From: Fibrobacter sp. UBA4297
GTDB taxonomy: Bacteria > Fibrobacterota > Fibrobacteria > Fibrobacterales > Fibrobacteraceae
Assembly: GCF_002394865.1 (NCBI RefSeq)
Contig: NZ_DGUZ01000013.1
Coordinates: 35,656 to 99,655 of the forward strand
Direction: 5' to 3'
Length of the DNA stretch: 64,000 bases
A program made the translations under genes and the position numbers. Positions 16,592 to 25,681 of this stretch are shown here, piece after piece (position 1 is the first letter of the stretch; every line of letters starts with the position of its first letter). Below the pieces are notes generated by a model. It made no database searches and was not told where the DNA came from. It saw only the letters and a list, made by a program, of their open reading frames with translations.

Positions 16592-16675
16592 ATGCAGAAA
16601 GAAGACATCGTTGTTTTACGGCAGGTTGTGATTTTTTCACTGATTGCTATTGTCCTTGGCTTTGTTTACGGCTAA
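16592..16675 (+). CDS. 27-residue single-pass membrane peptide
   Basis: ATG at 16592 preceded by AGAGAGGTAG at good spacing; TAA at 16673-16675. The peptide has a charged N-terminus (MQKEDIVVLRQ) followed by one hydrophobic helix (VVIFSLIAIVLGFVYG). It is followed 33 nt later by a strong terminator and preceded by a plausible promoter, so it looks like a self-contained transcription unit. Size and shape are like small membrane regulators or type I toxins, but nothing more can be said. Confidence 0.6.
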   Translation: MQKEDIVVLRQVVIFSLIAIVLGFVYG

Positions 16676-16707
16676 TCTTTAAGTAAAATTTGGTGTATAG
16701 GCATAAA

Positions 16708-16741
16708 GCTGGTGCGGTTGAGAGCTGCACTGGCTTTTTTG
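16708..16741 (+). terminator. Terminator of the small peptide gene
   Basis: Stem GCTGGTGCGG / CTGCACTGGC (10 pairs including G-T), 7-nt loop, then seven T. Confidence 0.8.
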
Positions 16742-16799
16742 TTTATAAAAGATGTTATATTGTTCTAGCCTTAAAAAGATTAAAAAGGGATTGTTAAAA

Positions 16800-17810
16800 A
16801 TGCCAGCAGAAATTAAAATTCTTGAACGTGCTGAAATGTATTTGCGAAAGCTTTCTTGTGGGGTGAATCCTTTGACTGAGGAATCTTTGCCGGAAGCAGA
16901 TGTTTGTAAGCAGGAACGTATTAGCAAGTGTCTTGCTTATGTGGCGGATTATTTAAAGCAAAAAGTGATGCCGGTGATGGAACGCCTTGAAAAGCCGATT
17001 GCACCGAGGCCGCAAAAGGTTGTGAAGCCGCGTCCAGTTCGTGAAGTGGTAACGCAGGAACTCGTCTTCACGCCTGAAATGTTGTCCAAGTTCGAAATTT
17101 CTGTTGAACCGGTTTCTGTGTCGGGCGTTGTTCGTCGCCTAAACTTTTTGATTCCGCATGGGAGTGGAATGATGCCGCTTGTGTATGCGGATGTTGCTGA
17201 AGTGCTTTCGAGAGAAGGAATCCTTTTGAAAGAAGAAGGCGATAAGGGTAAGGACTTGAATTTGCCGACTCCGCGTGGTGAAGAACTTGGCTTTGCAAAG
17301 GTCGAAGCGGATATCCGTGGGCACCATTCGATTTACACAAAGTGCAATGCCGATGCTCAGAAGTTTATCTTGAATAATATTGACAAATGCGTGGCGCAGG
17401 CGAATGAACGCTTGGCTAGGCGTAAGACTCGTGCCGAATTGGGTGAGACTGGCCGTAGTGGTAAGGAAAAATTCCATGTGACCGAAGAACAGCTCAAAAA
17501 TTATCCGACGGATGAATCTCCTGTGCCGGTCAGCGAAATTGCTAGACGCTTGAACGATTTGCTCCCGCAGGATTCGAATGTGGAAAAGATTTATTTCAAG
17601 ACGATTCGCGACTGGTTTGTCGCTCAGAACATGCTTGAAGAAAAGAAGACCGCTCTTGGCAAGATTTATTTTGAACCGACGGAAGCGGGTGCTCAGAACG
17701 GCATAGTGACGGAATCGCGCGTGGGCAAGAATGGTGAAAACTATGATGCCGTCTTGTACAATGGTGCTGCACAAAAGCTTGTGCTTCAGCACGTGAACGA
17801 ACTCGCGTAA
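16800..17810 (+). CDS. Protein of unknown function with a duplicated domain
   Basis: The start used is the ATG at 16800 behind AAAAGGGA (336 residues). Residues about 10-55 (MYLRKLSCGVNPLTEESLPE ...) resemble an N-terminal motif found in many uncharacterised bacterial proteins. Two copies of one domain follow, at about 93-197 and 230-334; each begins V-x-V-S with RRLN and a Leu-x-P (SGVVRRLNFLIPHGS; SEIARRLNDLLPQDS), continues through a 'PT..G...G' stretch and ends in 'AQK..L..' (NADAQKFILNNID; NGAAQKLVLQHVN). The 'RRLN' segment could be a winged-helix DNA-binding motif. No enzymatic motif is visible and the gene stands alone. Confidence 0.65.
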   Translation: MPAEIKILERAEMYLRKLSCGVNPLTEESLPEADVCKQERISKCLAYVADYLKQKVMPVMERLEKPIAPRPQKVVKPRPVREVVTQELVFTPEMLSKFEISVEPVSVSGVVRRLNFLIPHGSGMMPLVYADVAEVLSREGILLKEEGDKGKDLNLPTPRGEELGFAKVEADIRGHHSIYTKCNADAQKFILNNIDKCVAQANERLARRKTRAELGETGRSGKEKFHVTEEQLKNYPTDESPVPVSEIARRLNDLLPQDSNVEKIYFKTIRDWFVAQNMLEEKKTALGKIYFEPTEAGAQNGIVTESRVGKNGENYDAVLYNGAAQKLVLQHVNELA

Positions 17811-17900
17811 TTAGTCATCCTGGAGCCGAAGGCGATAGGATCCATAATATGAAAATCGCCGCCCCTGCTTTTCGCAAGGACGGCGTTTTCGTTATGCAGT
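17811..17900. terminator. Repeat plus bidirectional terminator
   Basis: A GTCATCCTGGAGCCGAAGG...GGATCC dispersed-repeat fragment (about 17814-17845), then a hairpin CGCCG...CGGCG flanked by AAAA and TTTT (about 17850-17896) able to end transcription from both sides. The rest up to 18004 shows nothing I recognise. Confidence 0.6.
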
Positions 17901-18004
17901 CATCCCGGCCCTAGTGCTCTTTGACTACTTGCAGCTATGCTGCTTAGTAGTTATGATCCGCGAATGGGGACGGGATCGGTTTACACGTCTCGAATTGCGG
18001 GTTT

Positions 18005-20926
18005 TTACCGCAATCTGCGCAGGCCTCTTGGCATCGGGACTTCCTTACCATTTTCCCCGAGCAAGTAGATGTTGTCGAGGTTGATGAATCCCTTGCCGCT
18101 GTAGCGAGCGCGGAATGCGAAGTTCTTGATCTTGGTCGGGTCGAGCTGCGGAATAGTCTTGCCCCAACCTTCCTGCTTCATGTTTTCCCAGATGAGCGTG
18201 TCGCGAACCCAGTTGCCGCGTGTGTTCTTGAGGCGTACCATGAATTCGTCGTAGTCTTCGACCTGGCTCGACATGATTTGCAGTTCGATGTAGCCCTGCG
18301 GATTGTTGTGCGATGTGGCGTAATCGAAAACGATACCGACGGAATTTTTGATTTCTTCCGGCACGTTGTAGTAGGCACCGGAGTAGTTCGGCCAACCGAG
18401 ATTAGGCGGTTGTTCAACGATGAAATCATGGCGGATGTAGCCGCCGAGAGGCGGGTTGCCGTTGAAAACCTTGGCGTCCATTGAGGTGGCGTTGTCTCCA
18501 TTCACGACCGGGAACCACGATACGTTGTCTAAACCGTTATCGAAGTTCTGCATCACGCTTGTGGTGCGGTAAGCGCCACGGACGCGGAATGGAATATTGA
18601 ACGATGTCTGTTTTTTGTTCTTGCCTGTGATGGTGACTTTAATTTCCTTATTACCGATTGAGACTTTTTCGGTGAGCGGAATTTGCAAGTGGAAACTTTC
18701 GATAGAAGAATTCCATTTGCCGTCATCCGGTTTTGCCTGAACTGTGAGCGGACCGTTCTTGTCCCATTTCTTAATTTGAACTTCTGCACCGGCGAGCTCA
18801 CCACCTTCTTGCACGGCGGTTACAAAGAGGTCGAGCGTATCACCGACGACAAGGACCTTCTTTTCAAGTGCTGCGGCGAGAACTTCGGGTGCGCTGTTTT
18901 GCTGAGCCGGGTTCATGCGGACAACGACAGTTCCAAACGGCGGCACTTCGATATCGCGATTCTTGCCTTCGATGCGGCGGCCGCTCGGACCCATTTTCGG
19001 GTACGGGTAAGCGTCGCGCTGGTCTCCAATCCACTTGAACTGTTCTGCGCCAAACACGTCAACTTCTACGCGTGCATTGCTCGGCTTTTTCTTTTCGCTC
19101 TTGCGATCTACCTGCACAATTTGCTTGGTGTCGGTGAGGTTCACGAGAAGAACGTTGCAGCTGTTGCCTTTGCAAATGGCGTATGGCACGATGGATTCTG
19201 TAGTGCTCTTGACGGGAACGACGGCGTAACCGCTTTCGAGGAATCGCTTGAACGTCATGTAGACACCGTAATATTCGGCGGTGGGTTCAAGGCTTGCCCA
19301 ACGGTTCCAGGATCCATCCTTGACTAGAGCTGTCATGCTGATGACGCCCCATGTGTGGTCCGGGCCTTCAAACACGTTGCCAAAGGCATCCCACGGGAGA
19401 GCCTGGAAACGGTCGCCAAAGCGGACGGCGTATTGTGCAAAAATGTTTGCCATGCCGGCCGCCTGCGGGTAGTCCATCCAAATTTGAGAGCCTTGTACGG
19501 ACGTGCTGAATTCTGAGAGGAATACGCGGCGTTTGCCTTCAAGATATTTGTTCATCCAGGCATTGAGTGTATCGGCGTTGTGAGCGACATCGAGGCTCGC
19601 CTTGAGCATGTCTGCGGCATTCAGGTTGTTCGGTGCCCAGTACGGATAAGTGTGCAAGTCAACGACGTCGAGATAACGCTTGCCATCGGCTTTTTCTGCT
19701 TCACCAACGATGCGCAAAAATTCAGCCATCCAGTATTTGCCATCCATGAGACCTGCGCCTTTTTGCAACATCTTGTGTGTGCTGAGAAGCGGGCCGTGCA
19801 AGATGATGCTCGGATCAACAGCCTTCATGGCGCGGGCGTATTCGATAAAGCGCGCTGCATATTGCCTTGCCGAGAGCGGACCGGACTCTTCCCATTCTCC
19901 ATCAAGTTCGTTGCCGATTTGCCATTGCTTGATGTTGTATTTTTTGACTTTGTTGGCGTAGCGCACCCAGGCGGCTGCTTCCTTAGAGGTTCCAGTGCCT
20001 GCGTTGACGCAAATGACGGCTTGAGCTTTTTGATCATTGACAAGTTTCGGGAGCTTGTTGATGTAGGTCATGAATTCTTCGAAATGCCATTTGATGTTGG
20101 TCCAGTCGGTGCGCGGCTTGTCGCCGTTGCGAGTGGACATCGCAAAGAACTTGTAGTCGTTCCCGGCGAGCAAATCGTCAGAGCCGCTATAAAGCTTCAT
20201 TTCTCGGATTTGTACGCCTTTAGACGGTAAGTCGGTCGTCTTGAATCGGAGTGCTACATAGCGAGCGCGCGTTGTGGCAAACTTGTATTTTGTTTCGCCG
20301 CTTGTGACCTTGACCGTACCCCATCTCTTTAACTTGTTTTCGAGATTCTGGTGAACGCCCGGGTATTCGGCATATTCGTCCGTCCAGTACGAAAGTTCAA
20401 AAGACTTCGGACGGAGATTACCCCATTCGACGATGATGGAATCGAGGTCTTTCTTTTCGGGAAATTCTATGACGACCCAAGGTGGATCTTTCGGGTCCAA
20501 AATTTCGCCCCACCACATGGTGTTCATGTTGTTATCGGCAAGGTGACTGCGACGGATAAAACCATAGTTGTCCTTGGTCGTGCCACGGTAAATCGTTTCT
20601 CCGAGGAATCCTGGAGCCCAATCTGTGTCGCTTGGCGTCCAGAGGCCGGTGCTGTCGTATTTGCCGGCGCCGTTCCAGTGGTAGTCATTGCTCAAGCTCC
20701 CGTTCGGGAAACGGAAAATCGTGTAGCCGCCATCAACGAGGGCGGGCGTCATGTCGTAATAGCGCGTAGGCGGATTCCAAATGGCAAGATCCGCGCCCAT
20801 CATGTTTTGCTTGTTGATGACAACGCCCGGATGCGCATCGTCAATCTCGATGATGTTCTGTGCTGCAAGCGCGGAAATTGTCGAAATTGCAAGTGCTGTG
20901 CTGCACAAACGTTGTTTGAAATTCAT
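18005..20926 (-). CDS. Multidomain clan GH-A glycoside hydrolase (GH51/GH44-like) with CBMs
   Basis: A secreted 973-residue enzyme; the signal peptide ends at about residue 22 and AGGAGGTC precedes the ATG. The catalytic barrel starts near 25 (RFPNGSLSNDYHW near 72). An F5/8-type C (CBM32-like) domain is inserted at about 105-248. The barrel then resumes with acid/base E340 in WQIGNELDG and nucleophile candidate E472 in VFLSEFSTS, the usual pair on strands 4 and 7 of clan GH-A. A beta-sandwich follows (about 560-780), and a C-terminal jelly roll (about 790-960) resembles CBM11 or CBM30 as seen in Fibrobacter endoglucanases. It probably attacks beta-glucan or arabinoxylan outside the cell. The exact family is uncertain. 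Confidence 0.8.
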   Translation of the reverse strand: MNFKQRLCSTALAISTISALAAQNIIEIDDAHPGVVINKQNMMGADLAIWNPPTRYYDMTPALVDGGYTIFRFPNGSLSNDYHWNGAGKYDSTGLWTPSDTDWAPGFLGETIYRGTTKDNYGFIRRSHLADNNMNTMWWGEILDPKDPPWVVIEFPEKKDLDSIIVEWGNLRPKSFELSYWTDEYAEYPGVHQNLENKLKRWGTVKVTSGETKYKFATTRARYVALRFKTTDLPSKGVQIREMKLYSGSDDLLAGNDYKFFAMSTRNGDKPRTDWTNIKWHFEEFMTYINKLPKLVNDQKAQAVICVNAGTGTSKEAAAWVRYANKVKKYNIKQWQIGNELDGEWEESGPLSARQYAARFIEYARAMKAVDPSIILHGPLLSTHKMLQKGAGLMDGKYWMAEFLRIVGEAEKADGKRYLDVVDLHTYPYWAPNNLNAADMLKASLDVAHNADTLNAWMNKYLEGKRRVFLSEFSTSVQGSQIWMDYPQAAGMANIFAQYAVRFGDRFQALPWDAFGNVFEGPDHTWGVISMTALVKDGSWNRWASLEPTAEYYGVYMTFKRFLESGYAVVPVKSTTESIVPYAICKGNSCNVLLVNLTDTKQIVQVDRKSEKKKPSNARVEVDVFGAEQFKWIGDQRDAYPYPKMGPSGRRIEGKNRDIEVPPFGTVVVRMNPAQQNSAPEVLAAALEKKVLVVGDTLDLFVTAVQEGGELAGAEVQIKKWDKNGPLTVQAKPDDGKWNSSIESFHLQIPLTEKVSIGNKEIKVTITGKNKKQTSFNIPFRVRGAYRTTSVMQNFDNGLDNVSWFPVVNGDNATSMDAKVFNGNPPLGGYIRHDFIVEQPPNLGWPNYSGAYYNVPEEIKNSVGIVFDYATSHNNPQGYIELQIMSSQVEDYDEFMVRLKNTRGNWVRDTLIWENMKQEGWGKTIPQLDPTKIKNFAFRARYSGKGFINLDNIYLLGENGKEVPMPRGLRRLR

Positions 20927-20966
20927 TTGACCTCCTCGAAAATGGGGTAGGGTGCACTGTTGAAAT

Positions 20967-21692
20967 TTATTGGATTTCTAGCTTGCTAAAAGTTTCGTAA
21001 TGGTCAGCGGTGTAGTAAATAACGCAATCGCTTTGATAGACAAGTCGCTTGGTGCCTCGGTTCTTGGTGGAGTATTCGATATCTGCTTCGTGGTAGGAGC
21101 CTTCTGGCAATGTTGCATGATAGTTGCTTGCGTTGGATGCGTAATTGTTGAATTTGTCACCACCAATCATCACGCCGATGGTTGTCCACGGGTTGAAATT
21201 CCACTTTTCAAATGTCTTGCCGGTCTTGGATTCGTAAAGTTGTTGGCCTTCGTCTTTGCCAACATAGTTGCTTGGCAACTTGTCGAACTTGCACAGGTAT
21301 GCCGCCACGGAATCGCGAGTCGTGTATTTGCCTGATTCTTGAACCGCTTCGTAGATACTTTTGACTTCGACCGAAGAAGAACTCGCTACGCTACTAGACG
21401 AGATTGCTTTTGTACTGGAAGAACTTTTGGCTTGGCTGCTTGATGATGTTGCTTTGGAGCTAGAGGATTTTTCTGTAAAACTACTGGATGATATTTTTAC
21501 GCTTGACGAACTTTGGGCTGTACTGCTTGATGAAATCTTCTTGGTGCTGGAAGAACTTGAAACAGGGCTGCATGAAGAGGAAGAGTTTTCTTCATATTCA
21601 TCGTTGTCGGCGGGGGCCGAAACGCTGCAGGCGACCGTGGAAATGGAAATGGCGGTGACGAAAAATAATGTCAGGATTTTTTTGATTTTCAT
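20967..21692 (-). CDS. Barnase-like ribonuclease displayed as a Ser-rich lipoprotein
   Basis: A 241-residue protein with lipobox STVAC (Cys22), a 75-residue linker of SSSS repeats (about 36-107) and a C-terminal domain (about 112-241) that reads like barnase: SVAAYLCKFDKLPSNYVGK, then EADIEY, then RLVYQSDCVIYYTADHYETF. The barnase catalytic set is present with the same spacing: E202, R212, R216 and H231 correspond to barnase E73, R83, R87 and H102 (intervals 10, 4, 15). It should be a guanyl-preferring endoribonuclease at the cell surface or in the periplasm. No barstar-like inhibitor gene is next to it, which fits export. The gene lies 40 nt before the hydrolase gene. Confidence 0.85.
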   Translation of the reverse strand: MKIKKILTLFFVTAISISTVACSVSAPADNDEYEENSSSSCSPVSSSSSTKKISSSSTAQSSSSVKISSSSFTEKSSSSKATSSSSQAKSSSSTKAISSSSVASSSSVEVKSIYEAVQESGKYTTRDSVAAYLCKFDKLPSNYVGKDEGQQLYESKTGKTFEKWNFNPWTTIGVMIGGDKFNNYASNASNYHATLPEGSYHEADIEYSTKNRGTKRLVYQSDCVIYYTADHYETFSKLEIQ

Positions 21693-21752
21693 GTTTTAAA
21701 ATGTACTAAAAACGATTTTTACAACATGGACTTTGCATAACCTCGAATGGCG

Positions 21753-22781
21753 TTAGGGCCTAATTCTAATGTTTGTTCTTCTTGACAAGACTTTTTTGTT
21801 GACGATGTACAATAGGTATGCCGCAAAAAATGAAATTAGCATGGTCAAAATGTTCGAAGAATCTTTATCGAGAAAGTCTATGAAATCAAAGAATAATTTG
21901 TATATAAATATGTGGCACAAATACAACTCTAATGACATTAATCCAAAGACGGTAAATATTTTATCGATTGTTTTGAATTTTTCAAAAAATTTTGCAAGGA
22001 GAATGCAAAGAACAGGCGTTATGATAATGTAGGGGAGGTAGGCGAGGGAACAGGTCTGCAGAGCGTAGAAAAAATAGGTCTGGAATATGAATAAAATAAT
22101 CGTTGCGATAAACGCGGCAGCCAATCCGATTGCTTTTAGCTTTTTTGTGAGTCTAATGTTGCAACCGTCTTTTGCCCAGTGGCCAAAAATAGCGCCTATG
22201 AAAAATATCGGAATCCTTGCGTAAGTGAGGATGATGAATCCGCCGTAGTTCTTGTTGTTGTAGCAAAGAATGCAGGTTAAGGCGTAGATTAACATTAATG
22301 AAAGTCCTGCCCCGATGAAATAGAAGGATGCTTTAATCCCATATTTTTTGAACAGCTTAAAGTAAATGGGGTATATTGCGTACAAAAAAATAATGCATGA
22401 GATAAACCACGTCTCATCACGGTATCCAATCCAATAGCCTAATGTTGTTGCCTTGCATATCAACAAATAAAACGCTCTGGTGCTAAAATCCATTTGAGCT
22501 AAGAAAACGATGCCTGTCACAACCCAAAATTCGGGAATGATACGGAAAAATCGGCTCTTATAATATTTCTTTAAATCAAAATTTTTTCTGGATAGCGAAT
22601 AGTAAAGACCGAAACCGGACAAGAATAAGAAAATGTCTACGCCGCCATAACCGACAGACCTGATAAAGTCAATGAGGGCTATGTCTGTGGGCACGCGTAA
22701 ATGAAACAGCATCACCCATATTATTGCAAGCCCCATAATGGCGCTTCGGTGTTTTGATAACAATTGGAGTGTTTCGTTCAT
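21753..22781 (-). CDS. Acyltransferase 3 family membrane protein
   Basis: A protein of 342 residues from ATG 22781 (an upstream in-frame start at 22808 adds nine residues). About ten membrane segments and the family opening (HRSAIMGLAIIWVMLFHL, then GGVDIFLFLSGFGLYYSL with the conserved Arg/Lys-rich 'YYKSRFFRIIP'). The catalytic His of this family is in the first helix (FHL). Such enzymes O-acylate surface glycans at the inner membrane. The gene is more AT-rich than its neighbours, suggesting transfer. Acyl acceptor unknown. Confidence 0.85.
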   Translation of the reverse strand: MNETLQLLSKHRSAIMGLAIIWVMLFHLRVPTDIALIDFIRSVGYGGVDIFLFLSGFGLYYSLSRKNFDLKKYYKSRFFRIIPEFWVVTGIVFLAQMDFSTRAFYLLICKATTLGYWIGYRDETWFISCIIFLYAIYPIYFKLFKKYGIKASFYFIGAGLSLMLIYALTCILCYNNKNYGGFIILTYARIPIFFIGAIFGHWAKDGCNIRLTKKLKAIGLAAAFIATIILFIFQTYFFYALQTCSLAYLPYIIITPVLCILLAKFFEKFKTIDKIFTVFGLMSLELYLCHIFIYKLFFDFIDFLDKDSSNILTMLISFFAAYLLYIVNKKVLSRRTNIRIRP

Positions 22782-22954
22782 TTGAATCTCGTCCCTTCGC
22801 TGGTACAAATAAATCTAATTGCAAAAAGGAAAATGAAGTGATAATTGAGTGTAAAAAGTTTTATTTTAAGACGTAAATGGAATGATAAACTGGAAAATTG
22901 AAGAAAATATTTTTATTAAAAATTATATTTCATACGTAAAACAAGGAGGATTTT

Positions 22955-23410
22955 ATGCAAATGAGTTACGTTGAATGGGTTTGCCCGGAATGCAAAACGA
23001 AAAATCGTGAATCGTGCAACAGTTGGATGTACGGGAGCCCGATTCGTGAGTGCAAGGCCTGCCGTAGCGAATATTTGGATCGGCGGTGGCGCGAAGTCGC
23101 TATAGACGGATTTGACCCGCGCAGTAATAACTCTAGTTTTTTTCTGAAAGGTGCTTTGGTCCTTTTGGCAATTGCGGCCATTTGTGGTGCCCTTATTTGT
23201 TTCCAATCGGGTGGGGGAGGCTTTTCGATGAAAATTTTGCTTGTGGGCGTGTTTAGTGCCCTTGGGGCTCTATTCTGCATGTTTAATTTTTTGCGAATCA
23301 AACTCGGTTTCCAAAGCAAGGATGACGACAAGTTTATGGCTGAATCCAAGGCTCGCTTGAGTGATTCGCTGTATGTCGAGAAATTGCGGAAGTATGGCTA
23401 CAAAGTCTAG
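22955..23410 (+). CDS. Zinc-ribbon membrane protein of unknown function
   Basis: The 151-residue protein has an N-terminal zinc ribbon formed by CPEC and CKAC (about residues 10-37), and two membrane segments (ALVLLAIAAICGALICF; ILLVGVFSALGALFCMF) before a charged cytoplasmic tail. The start has a strong ribosome site (AAGGAGGA). It is 34 nt from the transporter gene on the same strand. No function is recognised. Confidence 0.7.
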   Translation: MQMSYVEWVCPECKTKNRESCNSWMYGSPIRECKACRSEYLDRRWREVAIDGFDPRSNNSSFFLKGALVLLAIAAICGALICFQSGGGGFSMKILLVGVFSALGALFCMFNFLRIKLGFQSKDDDKFMAESKARLSDSLYVEKLRKYGYKV

Positions 23411-23444
23411 GGCGAAACTAGCGTAATTATCATAAGGTCTAAAA

Positions 23445-24380
23445 ATGCGCATTCTTGAAAAAATTAGTGAATTTATCGGTAAGTGGATGGTGATTGTAGT
23501 TCTCGCGATTGCGGCACTCTCGCTATTTGTTCCGAAATCGACTCTCTGGATTGAGCTCAGTTGGGTGAATTACCTTTTAATGGTTGTGATGTTTGGTATG
23601 GGGCTTACGCTCAGGCTCAGCGACTTTGCGCTCGTATTTGCACGCCCGAAAGAAATCATTATTGGATGCGCGTCGCAGTTTGTCGTGATGCCAGCTCTTG
23701 CGTTTTTGCTTTCGAAGGCGTTCGGGCTTGATGCCGCGCTGATGGCAGGTGTCGTTCTCGTGGGCACATGCCCGGGAGGCACTTCGAGTAACGTCATCAC
23801 GTATCTTTCGAAAGGCGATGTTGCACTTTCTGTTGGCATGACGAGCGTGAATACGCTGCTCGCTCCCGTGCTGACTCCGGCGATTACCTATTTGCTGCTC
23901 AGAACAACGGTCAATGTCGATGTGATGGCGATGTTCCTCTCCATCGTGAAGGTCGTGATTGTGCCGATTGCGTTAGGGTTTGTTATCAACAAATTCTTTG
24001 GCAAATGGACGGCGCGGGTGGTCAAAGTCTTGCCGCTCATTTCTGTGGTTGCTATTGCGATGATTGTTGCGGCTGTCGTTTCGCACAATGCAGCGAAGAT
24101 TCTCTCTACGGGCGCTATCGTGTTCGCGGTGGTGATTTTGCACAATTTGCTCGGTTACGGTTGCGGCTTTGGACTTGGAAAATTGCTGAAATTCTCGACG
24201 CCCAAAACTAAAGCGCTTTCCATCGAAATTGGCATGCAGAATTCAGGGCTTGCCACAAGTCTTGCAGCGACCGCGTTCTCGGGCCTTGCCATGGCGACAG
24301 TCCCCGGCGCCATTTTCTCCGTATGGCATAACATTTCCGGTGCGATTCTCGCGAATGTTTACCGCCGTTGGGACAAGTAA
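23445..24380 (+). CDS. Bile acid:sodium symporter (BASS) family transporter
   Basis: A 311-residue protein with nine to ten membrane segments. Hallmarks of the BASS family are visible: MFGMGLTLRLSDFALVF, the Gly-rich GTCPGGTSSNVITYLSKGD crossover motif (residues about 105-123), and the C-terminal EIGMQNSGLATSLA. Members import organic anions with sodium; in bacteria substrates include pantoate and keto acids, so bile acids are unlikely here. Confidence 0.9.
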   Translation: MRILEKISEFIGKWMVIVVLAIAALSLFVPKSTLWIELSWVNYLLMVVMFGMGLTLRLSDFALVFARPKEIIIGCASQFVVMPALAFLLSKAFGLDAALMAGVVLVGTCPGGTSSNVITYLSKGDVALSVGMTSVNTLLAPVLTPAITYLLLRTTVNVDVMAMFLSIVKVVIVPIALGFVINKFFGKWTARVVKVLPLISVVAIAMIVAAVVSHNAAKILSTGAIVFAVVILHNLLGYGCGFGLGKLLKFSTPKTKALSIEIGMQNSGLATSLAATAFSGLAMATVPGAIFSVWHNISGAILANVYRRWDK

Positions 24381-24381
24381 G

Positions 24382-25116
24382 TTATTTCTTCTTTGCAGAT
24401 AACTTCTTGAATTCAGTGCGGGCCTTTTTCATGTCGGCGAGGAAAGTCTCGTCATTATGCAGACTTGCAAATGCAGCCGACACGAGAACCTTCGAGGCAT
24501 CAACATCGCTTTGCCAGTGGAACCCGGCAATCACGCGGCTTTGTCCCCATTCATAAGCGTACTTCAACAACGCATCTTGTGCGGATGGATTGATTTCAAC
24601 AAGCAACATTGCCATGGACCATGCAAGAATCGTATGCCCTGACGGGTAAGAGCCATTCTTTCTTAAGAGTTCTTCATCTTTAGGAACGAGCGTCGGTTCA
24701 TTGAAACGGTCGAACGGTCGACGCCTCATGTAGTGCTTCTTCGGGACTCGGCCTACTTGGCGGAGCGTTGCTATTCCGCGCTCAATTACGTTCATGATGG
24801 CGGGAGTCTTTTTTGCAGAAATCTCCAAGCCGAAAGGTTCGCTGAACATCCGAAGCATATCTTCTATATTGTGCGTCGATTGTGCAATTGCGAGTGCTGC
24901 ACGTGCGGAATCGGCTCGCATCGCCTTGCCCCACATGTATTGCGAGATGTCGTACATGAACTGGACGGACGTTGTTTCGGGCGGCGCGGGGTAGAAATTG
25001 AGCGCGTTCGGAAGCGCGTCTGCCTTGACGTATGGTTTGACATCGGTTGCGAAACTGCAAAGAGTTGCTCCGCAAATGGCGAGGGCGAAGATTGATTTTT
25101 GAAGAATTCTAATCAT
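24382..25116 (-). CDS. Secreted PAP2-type (class A) acid phosphatase
   Basis: A 244-residue protein with a signal peptide (ending SFA). The three PAP2 motifs are complete: KKHYMRRRP (about 127-135), GSYPSGHT (about 155-162, catalytic His) and SRVIAGFHWQSDVDA (about 193-207). The size and the spacing match class A non-specific acid phosphatases that release phosphate in the periplasm. It converges on the BASS gene with a 1-nt gap. Confidence 0.88.
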   Translation of the reverse strand: MIRILQKSIFALAICGATLCSFATDVKPYVKADALPNALNFYPAPPETTSVQFMYDISQYMWGKAMRADSARAALAIAQSTHNIEDMLRMFSEPFGLEISAKKTPAIMNVIERGIATLRQVGRVPKKHYMRRRPFDRFNEPTLVPKDEELLRKNGSYPSGHTILAWSMAMLLVEINPSAQDALLKYAYEWGQSRVIAGFHWQSDVDASKVLVSAAFASLHNDETFLADMKKARTEFKKLSAKKK

Positions 25117-25175
25117 ATTTTAAAGATATATTTTTAAAAATCGCATGAACGCTTGTTGCTGCAATGAAATGCGCA

Positions 25176-25667
25176 TTAATCGCGTTCGTAAAAAAGTTGC
25201 GTGTTGCGGTGCCAAGCCACTTTGCGGTAAACCGGCTCCAATAGTGAATCGTTTTCGTTCAAAAAGAACATGTGCCTTTTCGTGCACATAGACACTAATT
25301 GCACGCAATAACGCGCTGTCGCTTCTGTGTGATGCTTTCTGTGGAAGCACGAAAGCATCAGCAAGTGGTCGTTTTCCATTGCTTTTTCAATGGTGCCACG
25401 GTAAATGTGGGGGAGGTTGCAACCGCGAATCCAGACTGCAAATGCACCGTTCGCAAGTGCAATGTCCAAAATGCGACGTTCCGCATCCGAATGGAACGTG
25501 CCCACAAGGCACTGGTGGAACCGCCCTGCTTCTGCGGCCCATTGCTCCAGTCGATAATCATCTGCGTCAAAGTCTCTCGACGCGAAAACACCGATTTTCG
25601 TTTCTGGCCCATACCACAAGCGTTTCGCCCCTGCTGTGTTGATGCCAATAAGTTTGATTTTGTTCAT
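25176..25667 (-). CDS. Hypothetical protein, possible DprA/SLOG-like Rossmann fold
   Basis: A 163-residue soluble protein. An opening strand IGVFASRDFD, a central 'RRILDIALANGAFAVWIRG' and a late 'HHTEATARYCVQLVSMCTKRHMFFL' give the strand-helix pattern of SLOG/DprA-type nucleotide-binding proteins, but without the full GSR and GG-GxD motifs, so this is a weak match. The ribosome site is AAGGGAG. Its leader carries hairpins (listed separately). It is adjacent to, but outside, the restriction operon. Confidence 0.5.
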   Translation of the reverse strand: MNKIKLIGINTAGAKRLWYGPETKIGVFASRDFDADDYRLEQWAAEAGRFHQCLVGTFHSDAERRILDIALANGAFAVWIRGCNLPHIYRGTIEKAMENDHLLMLSCFHRKHHTEATARYCVQLVSMCTKRHMFFLNENDSLLEPVYRKVAWHRNTQLFYERD

Positions 25668-25681
25668 ATTTTTGCTCCCTT

